The notes beneath the pieces are model-generated. The model had not been told where the DNA came from. It did no database searches and worked only from the letters and a program-made list of their open reading frames with translations. A stretch of DNA of 64,000 bases from a bacterium (GTDB lineage Bacteria; Zhuqueibacterota; QNDG01; JAGLOF01), in NCBI GenBank assembly GCA_023139105.1, contig JAGLOF010000004.1, positions 1 through 64,000 of the forward strand. The letters are read 5' to 3'. Shown here piece by piece: positions 26,790 to 33,160 of this stretch. Made by a program: the position numbers and the translations under genes. Position 1 is the first letter of the stretch, and every line of letters begins with the position of its first letter.

Positions 26790-27506
26790 TTAAAACCGAC
26801 TGATTTCGTTAACAACTTGATTTAATATTTCATCCTGCGTCCGCATCACTTTTTCATCTGCCTCAAAATTTCTATATACAGTAATCATGCGGATCATTTC
26901 CTCAATACCATTTACATTTGACTCTTCAACAAATCCCTGTTTAACAATAAAATTACCGGAAGGAGTCTCAAGGCCAACAGCCTGTGGATCTGTCAGACCA
27001 TAGAGGCCATTCCCCACTTTTTTAAGAGGAGTCCCATCAGGAAACACTACAACATTTAAAGTATCTGAAAGTTGACCATCAAAGAAGACCTCACCTTTTT
27101 CATTAATCCCCATACTCCCCCTGCCTTCAACAGGCCCGTTAAGCCCCATGATCGTATGCCCTTTATCTGTCACCAATTGCCCATGCGCATTTAGCTGGAA
27201 ATTCCCGTTTCTGGTATATCCGGGGCCCTGCGCTGTATCAACAACAAAGAAACCTTCACCCTGTATAGCGACATTGGATAAATTCTGTGTCTCCCTCAGC
27301 GCGCCCTGTTCAAACACAGTAATCGGCTGTACAGTAGTAGCCAGATCAGTCTGCTGATCATCCAGCAATGTTTGAAAGATTCTGTCCTTTTTAAATCCGG
27401 TTGTATTTATATTAGCCAGATTATTCGCGATGACTTCCTGCTTCATAATCCTTGCCTGCATGGAAGCTGAAGTTTGTCTCATTTTTTCTATCAACATAGA
27501 CTCCAT
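26790..27506 (-). CDS. flgF: Proximal rod protein FlgF
   Basis: The 238-residue protein is a shorter FlgG paralogue with EVIANNLANINTTGFKKDR, GALRETQNLSNVAIQGEGFF and VKQGFVEESNVNGIEEMIRM. It is the first gene of the flgFGAHIJNKL-fliW-csrA run. A sigma-54 promoter lies immediately upstream, with an expected transcription start only about ten bases before the 27506 ATG. The ATG three codons on (27497) has GGAG just upstream but very close spacing, so the exact start is uncertain. Confidence 0.9.
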   Translation of the reverse strand: MESMLIEKMRQTSASMQARIMKQEVIANNLANINTTGFKKDRIFQTLLDDQQTDLATTVQPITVFEQGALRETQNLSNVAIQGEGFFVVDTAQGPGYTRNGNFQLNAHGQLVTDKGHTIMGLNGPVEGRGSMGINEKGEVFFDGQLSDTLNVVVFPDGTPLKKVGNGLYGLTDPQAVGLETPSGNFIVKQGFVEESNVNGIEEMIRMITVYRNFEADEKVMRTQDEILNQVVNEISRF

Positions 27507-27526
27507 TTATTATTCAAATACATTCA

Positions 27527-27542
27527 CGCAAACTATGTGCCA
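27527..27542 (-). promoter_or_regulatory. Sigma-54 (-24/-12) promoter for the flgF operon
   Basis: The minus strand reads TGGCACATAGTTTGCG, with the invariant GG and GC exactly ten bases apart and near-consensus flanks (TGGCAC, TTGC). It lies about 21 bases upstream of the flgF ATG. An NtrC-family activator encoded at 56.5 kb is the natural driver. Confidence 0.8.
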
Positions 27543-27816
27543 TGAAGACCAAAGTAAAAGAACAAAATAACGGCTCACAACATATTGATTTTAAAGAAGA
27601 TAGCACAATTGGATATGCTCACTAAAAGCCTCAGGTAGATTAGCATCAGGGAAAGAATACCCTGTTGGCAGGGAATTACTCCCTGGCAGAGACAGCGTTA
27701 AGGCCGTATGTGTCAATTGCGAGGCGTTCTGTGCCGTGACAATCTCCTTGCGCAATCTCCGAGGGAAAAAACATTGGGACTTTTATACACTTTTGAGCTG
27801 AATACATTACCTTTCC

Positions 27817-27844
27817 ATCGGTATCGGTATCGGTATCGGTATCG
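27817..27844. repeat. Hexanucleotide array (ATCGGT), about 4.7 copies
   Basis: Perfect ATCGGT units run for 28 bases, then decay into related ATCG-bearing sequence (GTAATCGTAATCG). It lies in a non-coding region and is likely prone to slippage. Confidence 0.85.
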
Positions 27845-27932
27845 CAATTGTAATCGTAATCGTTTCTCTTTTATTACCAGATTAATAATACAACCATATC
27901 ATCTGCCATTAATTTTATATATATTGTTTCTT

Positions 27933-28069
27933 ACAAATCTCTATATCTTTTCTCTCTTGTTCGTTTTGTTAGTCTTGTTCGTTACAAATCTCTATATCTT
28001 TTTCTCTCTTGTTCGTCTTGTTCGTCTTGTTCGTTGCTAATCTCTATATCTTTCTCTCTCTTTTGTTAG
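27933..28069. repeat. 51/52-base tandem repeat, about 2.7 copies
   Basis: Units begin ACAAATCTCTATATCTTT (27933, 27984) with a diverged third near 28037. Each unit contains internal CTTGTTCGT sub-repeats. A separate stretch at 28168-28194 (AACTAACAAAACGAACAAG) is the reverse complement of the unit's internal part, so the region could fold into a long hairpin. No spacer pattern, so it is not CRISPR. Confidence 0.8.
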
Positions 28070-28311
28070 CTGCCAGTCCCCAATATCATACATCAACTAC
28101 TATATCTCCACCCCAATGAACGGAGGGCTGGTATCACAACTCAATGTTGCAAGAACAAAAATTCAGCAACTAACAAAACGAACAAGATGAACAACAAAAA
28201 ACACAATTATAAAAAAATACTTTACTTGGCATTATTACTCCGGCGATAAAAGGCCTTGCATTAATGTTATCATAGCGGGTGTTTTAATAATTTGCCTGTT
28301 ATTATTGAATT

Positions 28312-28358
28312 TAGACACCCGGTGATGTCGTAAAAAGAACGACAACAACCGGGGTCTA
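28312..28358. repeat. Imperfect 20-bp inverted repeat
   Basis: The arms TAGACACCCGGTGATGTCGT and the complement of ACGACAACAACCGGGGTCTA pair at 16 of 20 positions around a 7-base loop. It shares the ACCCGGTG core with the palindromes at 29.6 kb and 63.9 kb. Confidence 0.6.
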
Positions 28359-28424
28359 CACTTTTTCAACAGTCCCCTCGGGTAATTTTTAAAAATGAAC
28401 TAATATAAAATTTACTCACTCGAT

Positions 28425-28453
28425 TTGACATAGAGCCCATAATTTATTAAATT
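28425..28453 (+). promoter_or_regulatory. Possible sigma-70 promoter before the M23 gene
   Basis: A perfect TTGACA (28425-28430) is followed after 17 bases by TAAATT (28448-28453). It lies just upstream of the sigma-54 site, so the gene may have a second, housekeeping promoter. The -10 matches only four of six positions. Confidence 0.3.
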
Positions 28454-28480
28454 AGAAAATCATGCAAGCATAAACATTTG

Positions 28481-28496
28481 TGGCATTTTTTTTGCA
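28481..28496 (+). promoter_or_regulatory. Sigma-54 (-24/-12) promoter for the M23 peptidase gene
   Basis: TGGCATTTTTTTTGCA places GG and GC ten bases apart with consensus TGGCA and TTGCA boxes. The expected transcript start is about 35 bases before the ATG at 28543. This puts the cell-wall enzyme under the same control as the flagellar basal-body operons. Confidence 0.8.
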
Positions 28497-28542
28497 CCTA
28501 TGTTATATGATATAAAGCCACAAAACAAACGAACAGGATACC

Positions 28543-29442
28543 ATGAAAAAAAGATATCTCATCTCCCTTGTAGAAACATCCAGCCACAAGGCATTTAGTC
28601 TTGTCTTGTCGCCCTTGAGTGCTTCATTATTAATTGCAGCCATAATAGTTTTATTCAGCTTGGTTGCATGGCCTGTTAGCATATATCTGCATAATGCTGA
28701 TGAGCAGCACCTGATACAGCAATTTCACCAGGAAAATCAAACATTAAAGATCACACTGCATGATTATCATCAACGTCTTGTTGAACTGGAGGACGCAATA
28801 GATGAGATGATGGCCGGCAATCCTTATTTCCAGACACTGGCTGAAAGCTCAAACGGCATGCTGGCGCAATATGGTGTTGGCGGCCCATCATCAGGCGAAC
28901 TACATACAATCAAAGATGCCATGCTGACAGAGGCTGACAATCTTGCCTTGAACAAACTTGAACGCCAGGTAAGCTCTCTGAAGTATCGTATCTCTACATT
29001 GGATACAACAATGGCCATGCGCATGTCAGAGATTGCCCACTATCCTTCCATCCGCCCGGCACGTACAGGCTGGACAACATCAGGATATGGTAATCGTCTT
29101 GACCCATTTACAGGCAAGATGGAACACCATCCGGGATTGGATATATCCATGCCAGTTGGTTCAGCCGTTTATGCTACGGCCGATGGCGTTGTTAAAGAAG
29201 TACGCACGCACTTCATTAACAATAAAAGTTATGGAAAATTTATAGTGATAGACCATGGCTTCGGATACAGAACACTATATGCACATCTATCCAAAATAAT
29301 GGTCAAAAAAGGCCAGCGCATTGAACGATGGGACCTTATTGCCCATTCCGGCAATACCGGTAAATCCACAGCTCCACACCTGCATTACGGAGTCTATGCC
29401 GCAAACATCGCCCAGGATCCATTGCATTTCATATTGGAATAA
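28543..29442 (+). CDS. M23 (LytM-type) peptidase, membrane-anchored
   Basis: The 299-residue protein has one N-terminal transmembrane helix (about 27-49), a coiled coil (about 55-90 and 130-160) and an M23 domain from about 175. The zinc and catalytic residues are present: HHPGLD (His196, Asp200), AHLS (His247) and PHLHYG (His279/His281). It is therefore likely an active endopeptidase that cuts peptidoglycan cross-links from the periplasmic face. It is one of two plus-strand genes and has its own sigma-54 promoter, so a role in clearing the wall for the flagellum is plausible but not shown. An AGGA Shine-Dalgarno precedes the ATG. Confidence 0.88.
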   Translation: MKKRYLISLVETSSHKAFSLVLSPLSASLLIAAIIVLFSLVAWPVSIYLHNADEQHLIQQFHQENQTLKITLHDYHQRLVELEDAIDEMMAGNPYFQTLAESSNGMLAQYGVGGPSSGELHTIKDAMLTEADNLALNKLERQVSSLKYRISTLDTTMAMRMSEIAHYPSIRPARTGWTTSGYGNRLDPFTGKMEHHPGLDISMPVGSAVYATADGVVKEVRTHFINNKSYGKFIVIDHGFGYRTLYAHLSKIMVKKGQRIERWDLIAHSGNTGKSTAPHLHYGVYAANIAQDPLHFILE

Positions 29443-29470
29443 TTTGGCACACAAGAAGGTTAAGTTGGAT

Positions 29471-29508
29471 CCAAGCCCTGGTTTTACTATGGTAACACTC
29501 GGTCTTGG
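29471..29508 (+). terminator. Possible terminator hairpin after the M23 gene
   Basis: CCAAGCCC pairs with GGTCTTGG (7 of 8) across a long loop that itself can partly pair. It is followed by GGTTTATTCTTATTT, a weak U-rich tract. Position, 29 bases after the stop codon, supports a terminator; the structure is imperfect. Confidence 0.35.
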
Positions 29509-29586
29509 GGTTTATTCTTATTTGATACTTCACTATAATTAACATAATAAAAAAAGTTGTACGTAATATGATATTGATGCCAATAA

Positions 29587-29660
29587 AAACACCGGGTGTT
29601 GAATTTCGACTCATACATGATACACATACAGGAGATAAAACAATTCAACACCCGGTGTTT
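29587..29660. repeat. Perfect 19-bp inverted repeat with palindromic arms
   Basis: AAACACCGGGTGTTGAATT (29587-29605) is matched exactly by its reverse complement at 29642-29660. Each arm also contains its own 13-base palindrome (AACACCGGGTGTT). The 36 bases between show no coding sense. It resembles a miniature mobile or REP/BIME-type element. Confidence 0.8.
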
Positions 29661-29700
29661 GACAATCTAATAAATATCTGCATAGACTCTGGCTTTTAAA

Positions 29701-29735
29701 AGATCTCTCAGTCGCAAGCTCCATCGAGATGACAA
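29701..29735 (+). repeat. Dispersed palindromic element, copy A
   Basis: AGATCTCTCAGTCGCAAGCT followed by CCATCGAGATGACAA. The ends (AGATCTCTC and CGAGATGACA) recur at 29825-29856 on the other strand and, diverged, at 63831-63867, with different middle sequence. Confidence 0.65.
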
Positions 29736-29824
29736 CCTTCGCCCGAATTACGCAGATGACAATATAAATGGATACGTTAATAAAAAAACATTCACGACCA
29801 ACATCATATTATGCACAACTTTTT

Positions 29825-29856
29825 TGTCATCTCGAAGTGTTCTTTCTGAGAGATCT
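29825..29856 (-). repeat. Dispersed palindromic element, copy B (inverted)
   Basis: On the minus strand this reads AGATCTCTCAGAAAGAACAC then TTCGAGATGACA, the same end sequences as copy A. Copies A and B face each other about 90 bases apart, as in paired REP-type elements. Confidence 0.65.
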
Positions 29857-30125
29857 TAAAAAATAGAGGCAAATGACATTACCGTCTGACGTTAAACCCG
29901 TTTCTTAAAAACTCAACTTTTCCAGATGATTATAAAATAATGTGCTACACATTACGCTCTTGCTCTCGGGCAGGATAAGTGAGTACTTTTTTATACCTGT
30001 CAATTGTAGACTCCTGACAGGAGCATTGACCTCCGGTCGGCATGAAGAGTTCAGGAGAGACAACTTTTTTTACCTCCGGGTACGCATCGCAGCAGTCTCT
30101 TCAAAGCTCCACCAACATTCATCAA

Positions 30126-30195
30126 TATCTTTCAGGCAGGGCCGGGCGGCTTCGTGTATCTCCGCTCTTTTCCGTAGGCAAATGCTCCTGCTCTT
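30126..30195 (+). repeat. Dispersed repeat, copy 1 (partner at 63936-63993)
   Basis: TATCTTTC, then GGGCGGCTTCGTGT, CGTAGGCAAATGCTCCTGCT. The copy at the right end of the window reads GGGTGGCTCCGTGT, CGTGGACAAATGCTCTTGCT, with a few short gaps. Both lie in non-coding sequence next to the palindromic elements. Confidence 0.6.
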
Positions 30196-30228
30196 CAGGC
30201 AAATTCAATATCCTTACGACAGATCTTT

Positions 30229-31029
30229 TCAAACAAGACCATGCATTGCTACATCACGCAGGATATATAACAATTTTTTCTCTTCAACCGGTTTGGACAA
30301 TACAGCCTTTACATTGGGCATAGAATCAACTGCGCCTGCCTGAAGCGCAAAAAGATCTGAGATGACAACAAGAGGGATATGCTTTGTAGTTTGATGCCTT
30401 ATGAGTACATCAAGAAAAGTATCTACCGGCACATCACTCTGATCCACATCAAGCAAAATGATATCCGGACGTGATTGCCGCGCCTGCCTCAAGGTATCTT
30501 GAGGATTATCTATAGTAATAAGTTTGAACTCAGTATTACTTATAAAACGACGCACCGGGTCTAAAAACTGATCTGTTCCGAGAGTATATCCGGCATTAAC
30601 ATAAAGAACCTGACGTTCTACATTTAATCGTCCATGAACCTTGACTGGCAGCTCTTTGGCCAGTAGTTCCTTGACCTTGCTTATAAGATAATCCAGATCA
30701 AAAGGCTTTGATATATAATGAATGCCTCCTGCATGATAAGCCTCAACAACATCGTCTTCGGTGTTCAACGCAGATATAAAAATAACGGGTATATCTTTCA
30801 CCTTATCAATACGCTTAAGTCTACGGCAAACAGTATATCCGTCAATTCCCGGCAATTTAATATCCAATAGAATTAATGCCGGATTCAGTTCAATTGCACG
30901 CTCAACTATCTGCTCGCCATTTGTTTCAATAATACAATCAGCACCCTGATTTTCCAATATATCCTGTACCAGATAAGCTACATCTTTATCATCTTCCACA
31001 ATAAAAATAATAGGCTTTTTCTTAATCAT
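30229..31029 (-). CDS. Response regulator with receiver and degenerate second receiver
   Basis: The 266-residue protein has a full N-terminal receiver (VEDD at 11-14, phospho-acceptor Asp56 in LLDIKLPGIDGY, Lys in ISKPFDLDYL). A second receiver-like half follows from about 150 (IILLDVDQSD; HIPLVVISD; VLSKPVEEKK). The usual acidic pocket at its start is replaced (LITIDNPQD). There is no DNA-binding or enzymatic output. It is the last gene of the fliL-fliA run, 22 bases after the 97-residue ORF. It may act by protein contact, for example at the flagellar switch or on a kinase. Confidence 0.85.
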   Translation of the reverse strand: MIKKKPIIFIVEDDKDVAYLVQDILENQGADCIIETNGEQIVERAIELNPALILLDIKLPGIDGYTVCRRLKRIDKVKDIPVIFISALNTEDDVVEAYHAGGIHYISKPFDLDYLISKVKELLAKELPVKVHGRLNVERQVLYVNAGYTLGTDQFLDPVRRFISNTEFKLITIDNPQDTLRQARQSRPDIILLDVDQSDVPVDTFLDVLIRHQTTKHIPLVVISDLFALQAGAVDSMPNVKAVLSKPVEEKKLLYILRDVAMHGLV

Positions 31030-31051
31030 CAGTGCATATCCTTGATAGTAG

Positions 31052-31345
31052 TTATATGGTAATATCTATCAGATGACCTGGTTCCGATTCATCCTCATCA
31101 GAATCATCAACCGCATTATTATTATTTTTAGATTTCACCGGCTGTGCATTATCTTCATCTTCACGTTGATATGTATCTTCACCTGAAGATTTGTGCTGCT
31201 CTTCCTCTTCATCATCTCTCTTATGCCCACTACCCTGATCGTATTTTTCCGGCGCATCCTTATCTCGTGATATTGGTCTTGATGGTTTCACCCTTTCAAT
31301 AGGGAGAGGAGCAGGCTGCCATTCAATTTTCTCAATTTCATCCAC
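31052..31345 (-). CDS. Small acidic, low-complexity protein in the fliA operon
   Basis: The 97-residue product is highly charged and probably disordered: DDEEEEQHKSSGED, then KSKNNNNAVDDSDEDESEPG. It has a short ordered N-terminus (MDEIEKIEWQPAPLPIERV) and end (GHLIDITI). The start is a GTG with AGGA seven bases upstream. I do not recognise a family. The conserved position between fliA and a response regulator makes it a likely real gene, perhaps a flagellar adaptor. Confidence 0.65.
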   Translation of the reverse strand: MDEIEKIEWQPAPLPIERVKPSRPISRDKDAPEKYDQGSGHKRDDEEEEQHKSSGEDTYQREDEDNAQPVKSKNNNNAVDDSDEDESEPGHLIDITI

Positions 31346-31359
31346 TACAAGTTCCTAGA

Positions 31360-32130
31360 TTAACTGATAGAGCTTTGTATTGAGCTTCGAAGTTTTAATA
31401 TAGCCTGTGTATGTACCTGGGAAACGCGTGACTCTGAAACTTTTAAAACCATGCCAATCTCTTTCATTGTCATCTTTTCATAATAATACAGTGCAATTGT
31501 CAAACGTTCGTTTTTGTCCAGATTCTGTATAGCTTCAACCAGCAACTGTTTAACTTCTTCATTATCAGCTGCAAGGCCTGGTCCGGCATCAGATGAGGCA
31601 AGCTCCCAATCGGCATCATTATTTAATGTATGAGAAAGTGAAAGGAAACGAATTGGTGCCAACTTACGAAGAAGATCTCGATACTCCTGCACTGACAAAC
31701 CCATTTCAACAGCAATTTCTTCTTCATAGGGGCCACGTCCCAATTTACCTTCCAGCGATCTCATTACCTGTTGCACTTCGCGCATCTTCATACGAATAGA
31801 TCTTGGTATAATATCATATGAACGAAGTTCATCCAGAATTGCACCTTTAACCCTGGGTATGGCAAAGGTCTTAAACTGGACTTTAAGCTCAGGATTGAAC
31901 TTTTCAACAGCATCTATGAGTCCGACAATGCCTGCACTCATCAGGTCATCTCTGGAGAGATGATCCGGCAGATGTGCAAGTTGACGCCCGATTACATATT
32001 TAACCAACGGAATATACTGAAGAACCAGTTTTTCACGATAATGCTCATTACGATTCTTTGCATATGCATTCCAAATCGCTGCTTCATCCATATTCCCGGC
32101 ATCAGGCCTTCGATCACCGTAGCCTATCAT
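31360..32130 (-). CDS. fliA: Flagellar sigma factor FliA (sigma-28)
   Basis: The 256-residue protein contains region 2 (LVKYVIGRQLAHLPDHLSRD; AGIVGLIDAVEKF; FKTFAIPRVKGAILDELRS), region 3 and region 4 (LTIALYYYEKMTMKEIGMVL; SESRVSQVHTQAILKLRS), all typical of FliA. It directs RNA polymerase to late flagellar genes. It starts in an ATGA overlap with the preceding membrane-protein gene, with GGAGG six bases upstream. No FlgM anti-sigma gene is seen in the window. Confidence 0.95.
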   Translation of the reverse strand: MIGYGDRRPDAGNMDEAAIWNAYAKNRNEHYREKLVLQYIPLVKYVIGRQLAHLPDHLSRDDLMSAGIVGLIDAVEKFNPELKVQFKTFAIPRVKGAILDELRSYDIIPRSIRMKMREVQQVMRSLEGKLGRGPYEEEIAVEMGLSVQEYRDLLRKLAPIRFLSLSHTLNNDADWELASSDAGPGLAADNEEVKQLLVEAIQNLDKNERLTIALYYYEKMTMKEIGMVLKVSESRVSQVHTQAILKLRSSIQSSIS

Positions 32131-32369
32131 GCCCGACCTCCGTCAGTATGCGATGCTGTAGTTGAAGTATTCATAGGTGCTTTATTCTCCCTCTTAGACA
32201 TGCCGGTCATCACAATAATCACACTGACAACCAGGCCAACGGCATAGGTGCCAAAGAATACACCAACTACTCTCCAAAAACTGGACCAAATACGAAAATC
32301 CAGCAATGTTGCAATACAAAGCATTACAAAACTAAATGAAATGGACATTGTGAATAACAAGTTTTTCAT
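32127..32369 (-). CDS. Small two-helix membrane protein between flhG and fliA
   Basis: The 80-residue product has two predicted transmembrane helices (about 3-24 and 32-55, FWRVVGVFFGTYAVGLVVSV) and a polar C-terminus (NTSTTASHTDGGRA). It overlaps fliA by ATGA and follows flhG by two bases, so it is translated within the operon. I recognise no family. Its place suggests a flagellum-linked role, perhaps at the membrane with FlhF/FlhG. Confidence 0.65.
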   Translation of the reverse strand: MKNLLFTMSISFSFVMLCIATLLDFRIWSSFWRVVGVFFGTYAVGLVVSVIIVMTGMSKRENKAPMNTSTTASHTDGGRA

Positions 32370-32371
32370 TT

Positions 32372-33160
32372 CTAAAGCTCCCCGGCAATCCGATGCATCG
32401 ATTGAGCCGCATCACAATCCGGATAGGCGCGCATCAAGGGTATTTGTTGCTTAACCGCCTCTTTCAACTGTCTGTCATCAATTACATAACCTCCGAAGCC
32501 GGGTTTAATTTGGAGAAATCTTTCAATTACAAGATTAAACCGCTCAAATACCTCTCTAGCTTCCTCTTCAGAGACTACTTGATTGATAATAGTCTTAATT
32601 TTGATATTTTCTCTGCGTTCACCTAAAATTTTTACAAGAGCATATGCATCAGAGATAGCTGTCGGTTCCGGAGTTGTAATTACCAACACCTCATCTGCAC
32701 GAACAGAAAAATCGACCATTGTCTCTGTTAAACCAGCAGAAGTATCAATAAAAACAAAATCATTTGAAAATTTCAATTTGAAAATTTCATGAAAAAAACG
32801 CTCTTTTACAGACTCCTCCCACTCTTGGAAATCATGTTCAATTGCGCCGACACTAATCCACCGCAATGCTGATTCATCCACCTGTGTGATATCAGCCATT
32901 GTCCTGCGGCCATATATAACGTCCATAATGGAATGCCGGGGTTCGCGTCCAACGAGTATATCAATATTAGAGAGACGTGTATCTGCATCAAAAAGTGTAA
33001 CACGGCGTCCACGGCTGCACAAATCCATGGCCACATTCAAGGCGATATTTGATTTACCCACACCACCCTTTCCTGATGCAATGGCAATTACACGGCCTCT
33101 GGCTGCAGCATCTGCGCTGGCCATCTGTTTCAAACGAGCAAATGGATCGGATTGCTGCAT
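32372..33160 (-). CDS. flhG: MinD-like ATPase FlhG (FleN/YlxH)
   Basis: The 262-residue protein has the deviant Walker A GKGGVGKS (30-37), TLFDADTRLSNIDILVG and FIDTSAGLTETMVDFS, as in FlhG. The N-terminus contains DPFARLKQM, the short motif that stimulates FlhF GTPase in relatives. With FlhF it sets flagellar number and place. It overlaps the end of flhF by one base. Confidence 0.93.
   Translation of the reverse strand: MQQSDPFARLKQMASADAAARGRVIAIASGKGGVGKSNIALNVAMDLCSRGRRVTLFDADTRLSNIDILVGREPRHSIMDVIYGRRTMADITQVDESALRWISVGAIEHDFQEWEESVKERFFHEIFKLKFSNDFVFIDTSAGLTETMVDFSVRADEVLVITTPEPTAISDAYALVKILGERRENIKIKTIINQVVSEEEAREVFERFNLVIERFLQIKPGFGGYVIDDRQLKEAVKQQIPLMRAYPDCDAAQSMHRIAGEL

Larger units (their letters stand above)
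27543..28480. other. 938-base non-coding region between divergent flgF and M23 genes
   Basis: No convincing gene; the plus-strand ORF at 27708-28040 is built from simple repeats. Contents: hairpins CAGGG-8-CCCTG (27647-27664) and CAGGGA-5-TCCCTG (27669-27685); a palindromic element related to others in the window (27711-27747); a hexamer array; a 51-base tandem array with an inverted partial copy at 28168-28194; an imperfect inverted repeat (28312-28358); and a possible sigma-70 promoter. Confidence 0.6.
29509..30228. other. 720-base non-coding region with palindromic repeats
   Basis: No gene is supported; the 133-residue plus-strand ORF at 29942 runs antisense into the response-regulator gene and has no recognisable product. 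The region holds a 19-bp perfect inverted repeat, two copies of an AGATCTCTC...GATGACA palindromic element in opposite orientation, and a dispersed repeat also found at the right end of the window. Confidence 0.6.

Noticed and set aside
27601-27760. c-di-GMP or other riboswitch upstream of flgF
   Set aside because: There are hairpins, but no match to the conserved riboswitch core, and the flgF sigma-54 promoter lies downstream of them, so they would not be in the mRNA.
27708-28040. Plus-strand ORF of 110 residues
   Set aside because: Its protein (RYRYRYRNCNRNR and Leu/Phe/Val-rich runs) is simply the translation of hexamer and 51-base tandem repeats; no ribosome-binding site or family match.
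27933-28069. CRISPR array
   Set aside because: The 51-base units are contiguous with internal sub-repeats and no unique spacers, and no cas genes occur in the window.
29942-30343. Plus-strand ORF of 133 residues
   Set aside because: It spans repeat-bearing intergenic DNA and then runs antisense through the double-receiver gene; the product has no recognisable features.
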